Assembly: GCA_028826165.1 (NCBI GenBank)
Contig: JAPDFW010000086.1
Span: forward strand, 62,001 to 126,000
Direction of reading: 5' to 3'
DNA from: Anaeramoeba ignava
Lineage: Eukaryota; Metamonada; Anaeramoebidae
Length of the DNA stretch: 64,000 bases
Shown here: piece by piece, positions 10,203 to 20,102 of the stretch
How the letters are laid out: each line of letters starts with the position of its first letter
How positions within the stretch are numbered: position 1 is the stretch's first letter
The notes under the pieces: generated by a model
What the model was told of the DNA's origin: nothing
What the model saw: only the letters and a program-made list of their open reading frames with translations
The model's database searches: none
Translations under genes and position numbers: made by a program

Positions 10203-12467
10203 ATGAGATTTATAGTAAATGGAACAATATCACCAAAATTAACAGAATTTTTCAAAAAGAAAATATTACCATTTTCAACAATAATCTGCATAATATTATT
10301 TTCAACAACAATAATATTAGCAACAAGAAGTCCAAAACTAGCAAGAAAAACATACATTTCAGAACAAGGATTAACAATAAGAAATTCCAAAGCAGAATAT
10401 TCAAGACAAGAATTACAAACTGCATTTTTAATACAAGAACAATTTAAATCATTAAAAAATAATAAAGAATTTCATGATTGGTTTTTTTCACTTTTACAAA
10501 AATTTTCAGATGATTTTTTCGTTCACAAATTTTATGCAAATAATACTTGGCAATATAATTATTGCGGTATTATTCGCGCTTCAAAATCTCCAGGAATTGA
10601 AAGTGTTGTTTTTTCTTCAAATTATTTCTTACCTTTAAGTCAAAAAGTTCTTTCTAATGATTTTGATGGTTTTTCTATTGGTTTAGCTTTTTCTTTAATG
10701 GATTTTTTTCAATGTAGAAAATCAATATTAATTTTAATTTTAATTTCAAAATGAATTTTAATTTCAAAATGAATATTAATTTCAAATTGAATTAAATTAT
10801 AAATTCAATTTAAAAATGAATTTCAAATTTAATTTCAAAATGAATTTCAAATTTAATTTCAAAATGAATTTAATTTCAAATTTAATTTCAAAATGAATTT
10901 AATTTCAAAATCAATTTCAAAATGAATTTAATTTTAATTTCAATTTAAAAATGAATTTTAATTTCAAAATGAATTTAATTTTAATTTTAATTTCAAAATC
11001 AATTTTAATTTTAAAATCAATTTCAAAATGAATTTTAATTTCAAAATCAATTTTAATTTCAATTTCAATTTCAAAATCAATTTTAATTTCAATATTAATT
11101 TTAATTTCAAAATCAATTTTAATTTCAATTTTAATTTTAATTTCAATTTTAAATTTAATTTTAAATTTAATTTTAATTGTGTTTTAATTTAAAAAGATGC
11201 AAAATGGAAATCTAAAGATATAATATTTCTATTTACAAACGGTGAATCTTTTAAAGGTGTTCAAGAATGGCTCAAAGAATATCATAATCCACAAGAAAAA
11301 AATAACAATAATTTCAAAAGAGCAGGAGTAATTCATGCAGGAATTCATTTAGAAATGAACAATCCAATAATAACAGAAATAACACTTAAAATAGAAGGAA
11401 TAAATGGTCAATTACCCAATTTAGATTTAATAAATACAATAACAAGAGAAATCCCTTATTTTCCAATTTCACTTGATGAATTCAGTTCAGAAACTCAAAA
11501 ATCAAAACTCAATTTCATCTTCAATTACTTGAAATCAAAAAATTTGCAATATTTTACTAACATGATCAAAAATCAAGCACTTTCAATTCCAACAGGAGTT
11601 CACAGTTTCTTTCAATCATATAAAATTGATTGTGTTACAATTCAAACAAATTCAAATCCAAAAAATCCAAATAATTTAAATCCAACTTCTTTAATTAGAT
11701 TTATTGGTGGAATCGAAGTTGTTTTTCGTGATTTATCAAATCTTATTGAGCATCTTCATCAATCATTCTTCTATTATTTACTAATTGATCCTATTGTTTA
11801 TATTCCTATTGGAGACTATTCTTTGTCCTTTTTATTTTCTCTCTTGGCTATTGTTATCCGAATGCTGGATTTCTATTTAAATTTTGGTTTTGGTTCTTCA
11901 AATCACATCATTTTCATTTTATTCACAAATGTTTTCTCTCATTTGTTTGGATTCGCAAGCTATTTAATGGCAATTCTATTCAGAAACTCTCAAAATTGGT
12001 TGGTTTTCCATTTTGGTTTTACTTTTATAACTGAATTAATTATTTTCCCTATTTTCCGTTGGATTTTCCTGTCAAAAAATTCCGGCAAAAAAAATGGAAT
12101 TAATATTTGGAGTGGTCAATATACTTATAGCGGAATTATTATTCTTTCTTCGCTTACTTTTGTTGCCATTTCAAATATTTCTTTGGCTTTGATTTTCTCC
12201 TTCTTTTTAGTTCCTATTGTTCTTTTTATTCGATTCAGTCAAACAAAAAAATTTTGGAACTTTTTGCAATCTATTTTTCTTCTCATTTTTTCTCCTTATT
12301 CTTTTGTTCTTCTTTATTGCTTTCTTTTTCAGAAAAATCTTTTTTCTGTTATTGATTTGTTGGTTGATTCTCATGTTCTTTTTGGATCTTTAATTTTCCC
12401 ATTTTTAATCATTATTTGGATTCCAATTTCACAAACTTTTATTCGAATTTTAATTCAAGAAAAATAA
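10203..12467 (+). CDS. GPAA1: GPI transamidase subunit GAA1/GPAA1
   Basis: Exon 1 is 10203-10713 and exon 2 is 11197-12467, together exactly 594 codons (593 aa). The order of landmarks follows GPAA1. An N-terminal membrane span (about residues 20-40) is followed by the luminal start RKTYISEQGL (human RTYMSENAM). Next come KSKDIIFLF at the splice (human WAKDIVFLV), GINGQLPNLDLIN (human GLNGQLPNLDLLN), and ERLHQSFF-like LIEHLHQSFFYYLL. After these come six or so C-terminal membrane spans. The family resembles M28 peptidases and forms the GPI-anchor attachment complex with PIG-K, PIG-S, PIG-T and PIG-U in the ER. The intron uses donor GTAGAA and an AAG acceptor without a pyrimidine tract. Length is close to the usual 600-620 aa. 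Its partners are not in this window. Confidence 0.9.
10714..11196. repeat. AATTTCAAAATGAATTTT repeats filling the GPAA1 intron
   Basis: The single GPAA1 intron consists of AATTTCAAAATG and AATTTTAATTTC units with drifting length. It ends in a short unique AATTGTGTTTTAATTT stretch before the acceptor AAAAAG. No RNA gene or coding potential is seen. Confidence 0.75.
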
Positions 12468-12506
12468 TAAAAAATTTTTTTTCATTTTTTTCATTTTATT
12501 TTTTCA

Positions 12507-13756
12507 ATGGCAAGTCTTGTTACTTTAGATAAAATTCAATTTTATCTTCGAGATTTTAGAAAAGGTTTAATTTTATCTTGGAAAAATGTTTTTGAAAATT
12601 ATCCAAATTTTCATGTAAAAAGAAAAATTCATTTCTATAAAAAAAAAATTTTAATTTACAAGACAATTTTTAAAACAAAAAAATTATCATCAAAAAGATT
12701 GCAGAAGGAGATATATTTGGAGTTGACGCAGATGCAGTAGTATCTCCAGCAAATAGTTTTGGGTAAAATTTAATTAAAATTTTTTTTCAAATTAAAATTG
12801 AAAAAATTTTTTTCTTTCTTCTTTCTTCTTTTTCTTTTTAGTTTTATGGATGGTATAAATAAATAAATAATAAATCAATAAGTAAAACAATATTTAACAA
12901 ATTTTGTTGAATAAAAATTTAAATTTTTAATTGAATTTTAGGTGGAATTGATGCTTATTATACAAAGTAAAAATAAAATATAAAAAATAAAAATTTAAAT
13001 ATAAATTTATATTTAAAAATAAAAAAGAGTTTTTGGAATTCAATTACAAAATCGATTACAAGAAATTATCCGCAAAGAACATGATGGAGAATTACTTGTT
13101 GGAAAAGCAGTAATTTTACCAACAAATGTTACAAAAGTAAAAAACAAAAAAACAAATAAATAAAATTATTTTAAGAAATTTGGAAAATGAATGAAAAATA
13201 AAACAATTCATTTTGAATTTAGCCAAATGTTAAATATCTTATTTCAGCACCAACAATGAGAATTCCATTAGATATTAGAATGACAGCAAATGCTTTTCTT
13301 GCTTTTAGAGCAATTTTACTTGAATTAGAAAAATTTAATAAAAATGCATTTTTAAACAAAGAAGATCAAATTAAATCTGTATTATGTTGTGGATTAGGAA
13401 CTGCTGTTGGACTTTTGGAATATGATGTTTGTGCAAAACAAATGGTTGAAGCATATAATATTATAAGTGGATTTTCAAATGAAGAAAATAAAGAAAATAA
13501 AGAAAATAAAGAAAATAAAGAAAATAAAGAAATTAATCCAAAACATGAAATGAAAGAAAATAAAGAAAATAAAGAAAATAAAGAAAATAAAGAAATTAAT
13601 CCAAAACATGAAATGAATGAAATTAATCTAGTTCAAAAAATTCATCAAATTAAACTTCATTTTCCTAAATCTTTAAATGAAGCTATTAAAAAACATATTC
13701 AATTAATTACTCCTGATCCAGATTTTCAAGATTTAGTTAGAAAAAATAATCTTTAA
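12507..13756 (+). CDS. macro-domain protein, six exons including an 11-nt exon
   Basis: Exons: 12507-12614, 12698-12762, 12842-12852, 12942-12966, 13028-13136 and 13223-13756, exactly 284 codons. The fold is a macro domain. GDIFGVDADAVVSPANSFG carries the ADP-ribose-binding Asp and the NSFG loop, the tiny exons complete FMDGGIDAYYTKVFG, and ISAPTMRIPLDI follows. This pattern (VSPANSFGFMDGGID, ELLVGKA, APTMR) is that of stand-alone bacterial macro proteins as I know them, more than animal MacroD or PARG. These proteins bind or hydrolyse ADP-ribose derivatives. After residue about 200 comes a tail with two copies of a KENKENKENKEINPKHEM unit. Five introns argue against contamination, while the bacterial-style sequence makes ancient transfer plausible. 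Confidence 0.8.
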
Positions 13757-13881
13757 TTAATTAAAAAAAAAAAACAAAAAAAATGACTAATTTTTACGAA
13801 AAAGAAAAAATAAATTAAAAAATTTTTTTTCATTTTTTTTTTTCATTTTTCTTTTTTATTAACTTTTCTTTTTTATTAATA

Positions 13882-16800
13882 ATGAATGAAAAAAATATTT
13901 CTGTTGAAATTTTTACAATGAAAGAAAATGAATGGAAAAGTGAAGGAATTGGAATTTTAAATATTGAAATCAATGAAAAAGAGATTGAAATCAAACTTTT
14001 ATATGAAAATCAAAATCAAAATCAAAATCAAAATCAAAATCAAAATCAAATTCAAAATGAAAATCAAAATCAAAATCAAAATCAAAAAAATCAAAATCTA
14101 AATCAAAATCAAAATGAAAATCAAAATGAAAATAAAAATCAAAATCAAAATCAAAATCAAAATGAAATTGAAAATCAAAATCAAAATCAAAATCAAAATC
14201 AAATTCAAAATCAAAATCAAAATCAAAATCAAATTCAAAATCAAAATCAAAATCAAAATGAAAATCAAAATGAAAATAAAAATCAAATTCAAAATCTAAA
14301 TGAAAATCAAAATCAAAATGAAAATAAAAATCAAAATCAAAATCAAAATCAAAATCAAAATCAAAATGAAAATGAAAATAAAAATAAAAATGAAAATAAA
14401 AATCAAAATCAAAATCAAAATAAAAATCAAAATGAAAATCAAAATGAAAATCAAAATCAAAATCAAAAAAATGAAAATCAAAATCAAAATCAAAATAAAA
14501 ATCAAAATCAAAATAAAAATCAAAATGAAAATCAAAATGAAAATCAAAATCAAAATCAAAATCAAAATAAAAATAAAAATAAAAATAAAATTCAAAATAA
14601 AAATAAAATTGAAAATGAAAATAATATTCAAAATAAAAATAATATTGAAAATGAAAATAATATTGAAAATAAAAATAATATTCAAAATAAAAATAATATT
14701 GAAAATAATATTGAAAATAAAGAAATAAAATATAAATTAGAAAATAATTCAAAATGTACAATTCAACAAGGAACAATATTAATGTGTGAATCAAGTAAAA
14801 AAACACAACCAATCTTTGCAATAAGTTTTCAAACATCAATTGAATGCAAACAAACACTTGAATTTATAAAGAAAAACATAGAACTTGAAAATCACAAGGA
14901 AAATAAAATTATATTAAATGAAAATATCATAGAAGATCCTTTAGATTATGAATTTATAGTTTCAAATGATATTATTGATTTCCCAGAAACAGAACATGAT
15001 ATAACTGTTCCTGTTTCACCAAATACAAGTAATAATTCTTCTATCAATTTGCAAGAAATGGAAAAACTTCCTTTTCCTTATGAAGAAAATCTTAAATTTA
15101 TTGCAACTTTACTTTCAGATCATCCTTTTTATTTAAAATTTAAATTGATTTCAGAAATTCTTGAAAATGTAAATTTGATTTCAAAAAATAGTATTTTTTA
15201 AAAATGAATAATTTATTTTTTTTTTTGATTTTTCTTTTTAGGAATTCATACTCAATTTAATCGATCTCTTCCACAAAATCAAAGAAAAATTCATGCAAAA
15301 TAAAAATACAAAATCTTGGGAAAGTTTAGTATTTATAGCTTCCATTTTTAAAGCGTTAATACTTTTTGGAAACTCAAAAATTTTGGATATTATTTTTTCA
15401 AAAGATTTAATATTATCAACAATTGAAATATTAGAATATTATTTTCCAGACATAGAACATTGCAAAAAAAAGCTTGAAAAAGCAAGCAATCATTTAGAAT
15501 TTTTAACAAAAAAGGCAAAATTCCAAACAATAATTGATTTTGGAACACAAATTACAGAAACGATCCAATACATATATCACTTGGATTATCTCAAAGACAC
15601 TGTTTTGCCAAGTTTTGTGGATGAACCAATTTTATTTTACATCAATAACATGTCAATCACAAACAAGCAAGAAATCCTGAAATACATATACGGTGACACA
15701 AAATTTGTTTCGAATGTATTCAAAAAATTCAAATCAACAAACCCTACAAGCAAAGAAAGAGAAAAAATCATTGCATTTCTTTACGAACTTTATAAAACAA
15801 CTGCCACAGTTGAAATGAAGTTTGAGTTTTCATTTGCAAAAGAATTCAACGAGGCAGAAATTTTTGATATTCTTTACGAATCACTTCAAGATGAGAAAGA
15901 AATCATCAAAAAAAACAGTTTGAGTATTCTTTCTGTTTTCGTTTCGCGGAATTCAAATCTTTTTCGCAAATATTTGAAAAGTAGAGCACAAATAAATTCA
16001 GGATATTCTTTTGCTATGCTTCTTGTCAAAATTATCCATTCAGATCCTCACTCAGGAACTCGCATTTCTATATTGAATCTGTTTCGCAATCTTGTTGATC
16101 CCTCTCAATTTATTGATTTTATTGAAAAGGAAGATTGGGTTGAATTTTTCTTCCAAATTATTTTCCCAAATCTTTTGAATCCCATTTCGTCTCAAAAAAA
16201 CCTCAACAAAAACATAAATTTACAAAATAATTCAAATTCAAATTCAAATTCTCAAATTATATTCAATGATTTTGTTTCTTGTTTGTGCGATTTTCTTACT
16301 TTTTGTAACTCAACTTACCTCCAAAAAACACAAAATCATCTCATCCAAAATCAAATTCTCCAAAAAATACTATTGCAGCTTGAATTATCAAATGCAAACC
16401 ATACAAAACTTTCAATTCTGAGATTTTTTAGAGAAATTTTACTTCTAAATAATGCAAAATATTACAGCAACATTATTCAAAATAATTTATTCATCCACAT
16501 TTTCCATCTTATTGACAAAAACATACAAAAAGATAATATGCTTAATTCGGCTTTGAGGAACTTGTTTAAAACAATTTTGCAAAAGAAGATCAAAATCATT
16601 CTGGATCATTTACTTTTGGATCATTCAAAATATATTGAAAAATATTTAAAAATTGAATCATTTGGTTCAATTTTCCAAGATTTACTGAATTCAAATTTAT
16701 TATTAAATGAAACACCTACATTAAATCCAAATAATCCATTTGAAGAATCTTTATTAAATGAAATTCCTTTATTGAAAAGACAAAATGATTCAAAAAATGA

Positions 16801-17260
16801 AAAAATTATTGATTCAAAAAATATTCAAAATTACTCCAATTTAAGTGAATCCAAATTTCTTCAAGACAAACTTGATTCTCTTTATAAAATGGCAGATCCA
16901 AATCAACCAGAATTTCAAATTGAAACAAAAATAAGAAATACAAATGAAAAATTTACAAATTCATTTTTGGATATTTCTAACTCAAGTTGGATAACAAATA
17001 TGAAGATGAAAAAAAATGATCAAAATGAAAATGAAAATGAAAAAATATTAAAGAAAAAAAAGAAAAGAAAATCATTAGTAATTTATGATTCAGATTCAGA
17101 TTCAGATTCTGATTCAGATTCTGAAAATGAAAAAGAAAAAGAAAAAGAAAAAGAAAAAAATTCATTCCAAAAGAAAAAACATCGAATTCGTAAAAAGAAA
17201 AATAAGATTAAATCAAAACTTCAAAAAGAAATTTCAGAAACTTTTAATTTAAAAAATTAA
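13882..17260 (+). CDS. PPP4R3: protein phosphatase 4 regulatory subunit 3 (SMEK/Falafel/Psy2)
   Basis: Exon 1 is 13882-15168 and exon 2 is 15242-17260 (1101 aa). The donor is GTAAAT after ILEN, giving ILEN-EFILNLIDLFHKIKE, which mirrors LENEGYIKKLLELFH of the human protein. The EVH1/PH-like N-terminus (VEIFTMKENEWKSEGIG) is split by about 240 Gln/Asn-rich residues. It then resumes with CTIQQGTILMCES and ISFQTSIECKQTLEFI. The SMEK armadillo-like region follows: EFLTKKAKFQ, then YLKDTVLPSF, then ISILNLFRNLVDP. The C-terminus is an acidic Ser-Asp run plus Lys/Arg clusters resembling a nuclear signal. In other eukaryotes R3 brings PP4 to FxxP-type motifs through the EVH1 domain, in DNA repair and signalling. 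Neither PP4 catalytic subunit nor R2 is present here. Confidence 0.9.
14008..14725. repeat. in-frame AATCAA/AATGAA/AATAAA hexamers inside the PP4R3 EVH1 domain
   Basis: About 720 bp of AATCAA, AATGAA, AATAAA, ATTCAA and ATTGAA units, all kept in the Gln/Asn/Glu/Lys frame with no stop. They interrupt the domain between the third strand-like segment (IEIKLLYE) and the CTIQQGT strand. Synonymous CAG and AAC are essentially absent, so expansion at DNA level is likely. Confidence 0.9.
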
Positions 17261-17380
17261 TTAATTAATTAATTAATTTGTGATAAAAATTTTTTATTTT
17301 CATTCTCATTTTTTTTTTAAAAAATAAAAAGAAAAATGAATCAAACAAAAATCAAGAAAATTCATTTGAAATTTAATTAA

Positions 17381-17754
17381 AAAAAGGAAGAAAAGGAATA
17401 ATAAAAGATTTATCCAAATTATATGAAGAAAATGAAACAAAAGATTTTACAATAATTTTTGATAATGAAAAAGAAATTAAAGTTCATAAATTAATATTAA
17501 TAATAAGAATTGAATTATTTAAAGGAATGTTTTTAAATGTTCAAGATTCATCAAATCAAGTTCATGATTATTCAGGAAAATCATTTCAAACAATTCAAGA
17601 ATTCATTTATTTTATTTATCATGATAAATTTTCAAAAAATATCAAAAAAGAAAAAGAAATTATTTTAGAAGAATATTTTGATTTAAAAGATTATTATCAA
17701 TTAAATCAAAATTCAATAATTGATTTATTATTAAAAGAAGAAAATGAAAATTAA
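17381..17754 (+). pseudogene. 3' fragment of an ankyrin-BTB gene (second BTB only)
   Basis: A copy of just the last 125 or so codons of the ankyrin-BTB family begins abruptly at the KKGRKGIIKDLSKLYEENE segment, with stops upstream and no ankyrin part. It ends with the usual YFDLKDYYQLNQNSIIDLLL block and a stop. Across its length it differs from the next gene's 3' end at only a handful of sites. It is followed by the same spacer of about 55 bp that separates complete family members. It looks like the stump left by unequal crossing-over or a gene-conversion donor. An ATG at 17527 would give only a 75-residue piece lacking the start of the BTB fold. Confidence 0.8.
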
Positions 17755-17769
17755 AATTAAATTTTCAAA

Positions 17770-17808
17770 AAATTCATTTTTTCATTTTCAAAATAATTAA
17801 ATAAAAAA
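17770..17808 (+). promoter_or_regulatory. conserved leader upstream of ankyrin-BTB start codons
   Basis: TTCATTTTTTCATTTTCAAA followed by an A/T-only run lies immediately before the ATG at 17809. The same string sits before the ATGs at 30009 (about 29978-30008), 31710 (31681-31709) and 35638 (35605-35637), and, on the minus strand, at 24873-24912 before 24872. Conservation in non-coding DNA of five copies suggests a shared promoter or 5' leader, though recent duplication alone could explain it. Confidence 0.5.
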
Positions 17809-19767
17809 ATGAAACAAACAGAACTAAATAAAGAATTAATTTCTAAATGTGAAAATGGAACATTTAAAGAAATTGAAAATTTAATTTTAAAAGGAGCTAA
17901 TGTTAATTCAATAAATTATAGAAATGAAACACCTTTACATTTAATTTGTAGATATCAACAAAATCAACAAAAAATATTTGAAATTATCAAATATCTAATT
18001 GAAAACGGAGCTGGTATTAATTCATTAAATTCAATAAATGAAACTCCTTTACATTATGCTTGCCAAAAAAATTCAATCGAAATTATTAAATATCTAATTG
18101 AAAACGGAGCTGATATTAATTCAAAAAATAATAAAAATGAAACATCTTTACATTATTCTTTCAAATATCATCAAGAAAATCTAATTGAATTAATTAAATA
18201 TTTAATTAAAAAAGGATCTGATATCAATTCAAAAAATAATAGAAATGAAACTCCTTTACACTATGCTTGTAGAAATAGAAACAAAAATACATTTGAAATT
18301 ATCAAATATTTAATTAAAAAAGGTGCTTATATCAATTCAAAAAATAATAGAAATGAAACTCCTTTATATAATGTTTGCAGATTTCAAGATCAAGAGGCAT
18401 TAGAAATTATCAAATATTTAATTTCAAAAGGTGCTGATATTAATTCAAAAAATAAAGAAAATGAAACACTTTTACATTATATTTCTAGATTACCAAGAAA
18501 TCAAAAAAATACATTTGAAATTATTAAATATTTAATTGAAAATAAAGCTGATATCAATTCCAAAAATTCATGGAATGCAACTCCTTTACATCTAATTTGT
18601 AAATTTCAAGATCATGAAAATACACTTGAAATTATCAAATATTTAATTGAAAAAGGAGCTGATATCAATTCCAAAAATTATCAAAATGAAATTCCTTTAC
18701 ATTTAATTTGTCAATATCAAGATCAAAAAAATTCATTTGAAATTGCTAAATATTTAATTAAAAAAGGTGCTAATGTTAATATAAACACAAAATATAATAA
18801 AACTCCTTTATATTTTGCAATTAAAAATCGATTAACAAAAATAATTAAATATTTATTGATGAATGATGCAAATATTCTTTATTTAAAACTAGATTCTCCA
18901 ATTACTTCAGAAATTATTGAAATATTTAATCAAATTTATTCAATTAATGATGATTTAAATAATTTATTAAAATCAAATGAAAATTTATCAGATTTTCAAA
19001 TTCAATCAAATGATTCTTTCAAATTTCAAGTTCATAAACAATTTCTTTTATTAAGATTTTATAATAATGAAACAATTTTACAAAAATTTATTGATATTTG
19101 TTCTCAAAAATCAAAAGAATATGTTCAAATTGCTTTAAATTTCCTTTATACTGGATTTACTAATTTTGATAATTATATTAAATTATTTGATACAATAATT
19201 GATTATTCTAATCAATGTAAACAAATTGGAAAAGGTTTCATTGAAGGAAGAATTACATATATTGAATTTAATCAAACAAGTGAAAAATTCAATAATTTAT
19301 TTGAAAAAGAAATTGAAACATTTCAAAAAGAAAATGAAATTATTTTAACATTATTTAAAGAAATTGGAATTGATTCAAAATGGATTGAAATAAAAAAAGG
19401 AAGAAAAGGAATAATAAAAGATTTATCCAAATTATATGAAGAAAATGAAACAAAAGATTTTAAAATAATTTTTGATAAAGAAAAAGAAATTAAAGTTCAT
19501 AAATTAATATTAATAATAAGAAGTGAATTATTTAAAGGAATGTTTTTAAATGTTCAAGATTCATCAAACCAAGTTCATGATTATTCAGGAAAATCATTTC
19601 AAACAATTCAAGAATTCATTTATTTTATTTATCATGATAAATTTTCAAAAAATATTAAAAAAGAAAAAGAAATTATTTTAGAAGAATATTTTGATTTAAA
19701 AGATTATTATCAATTAAATCAAAATTCAATAATTGATTTATTATTAAAAGAAGAAAAAGAAAATTAA
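17809..19767 (+). CDS. ankyrin-repeat protein with two C-terminal BTB domains, intact
   Basis: Single exon, 652 aa. Residues about 1-350 hold nine or ten ankyrin repeats of the form NETPLHLIC...FEIIKYLIEKGADINSKN, with variable-length loops of Gln/Asn/Glu between the two helices. At about residue 394 a first BTB-like fold begins (SDFQIQSND..FKFQVHKQFLLLRF), ending in LNFLYTGF. At about 549 a second BTB begins (KDFKIIF..EIKVHKLILIIRSELFKGMF) and closes with the helical YFDLKDYYQL motif. BTB proteins often recruit substrates to Cullin-3 ligases, and ankyrin repeats would supply target binding. That role is inference. This is the first complete member of a local family of seven. Confidence 0.85.
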   Translation: MKQTELNKELISKCENGTFKEIENLILKGANVNSINYRNETPLHLICRYQQNQQKIFEIIKYLIENGAGINSLNSINETPLHYACQKNSIEIIKYLIENGADINSKNNKNETSLHYSFKYHQENLIELIKYLIKKGSDINSKNNRNETPLHYACRNRNKNTFEIIKYLIKKGAYINSKNNRNETPLYNVCRFQDQEALEIIKYLISKGADINSKNKENETLLHYISRLPRNQKNTFEIIKYLIENKADINSKNSWNATPLHLICKFQDHENTLEIIKYLIEKGADINSKNYQNEIPLHLICQYQDQKNSFEIAKYLIKKGANVNINTKYNKTPLYFAIKNRLTKIIKYLLMNDANILYLKLDSPITSEIIEIFNQIYSINDDLNNLLKSNENLSDFQIQSNDSFKFQVHKQFLLLRFYNNETILQKFIDICSQKSKEYVQIALNFLYTGFTNFDNYIKLFDTIIDYSNQCKQIGKGFIEGRITYIEFNQTSEKFNNLFEKEIETFQKENEIILTLFKEIGIDSKWIEIKKGRKGIIKDLSKLYEENETKDFKIIFDKEKEIKVHKLILIIRSELFKGMFLNVQDSSNQVHDYSGKSFQTIQEFIYFIYHDKFSKNIKKEKEIILEEYFDLKDYYQLNQNSIIDLLLKEEKEN

Positions 19768-20102
19768 AAAAAGAGGAAAGGAGAAAAAATTTATTTCTTT
19801 TTTTTAATTAATTAAATAAATAAAAAAAAAGCAAAAAAAAATTTTTCATTTTAATTTTTCAATTTATTTTTTTCATTTTTTTTTTCTATTTTCTTTATTT
19901 TTATTTTGTGTTTTAATTTTAAACAACTTGAGTAAATTATTTTACACACAAAAACAAATTAAAAAACAAATCAAAATAAAAAAATTAATAAAAATAAAAA
20001 AATTAATAAAAATATAAATTAATAAAAATAACGGTTTTTTTTTTTAAATAAAAAATTTGGAAAAACAAAAACAAAAACAAACAAAACTTAAAAAGATAAA
20101 AA
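19768..20102. other. intergenic before beta-tubulin
   Basis: Homopolymer-rich sequence with a less repetitive core at about 19905-19960 (TTTTGTGTTTTAATTTTAAACAACTTGAGTA reading across it) and an A-rich leader before the tubulin ATG. No gene seen. Presumably holds the tubulin promoter. Confidence 0.4.

Noticed and set aside
13991-14857. Long minus-strand DFDFDFHF frame opposite the PP4R3 Gln/Asn tract
   Set aside because: Antisense shadow of the hexamer repeat; no conserved sequence at either end, whereas the plus strand continues into PP4R3 domains.
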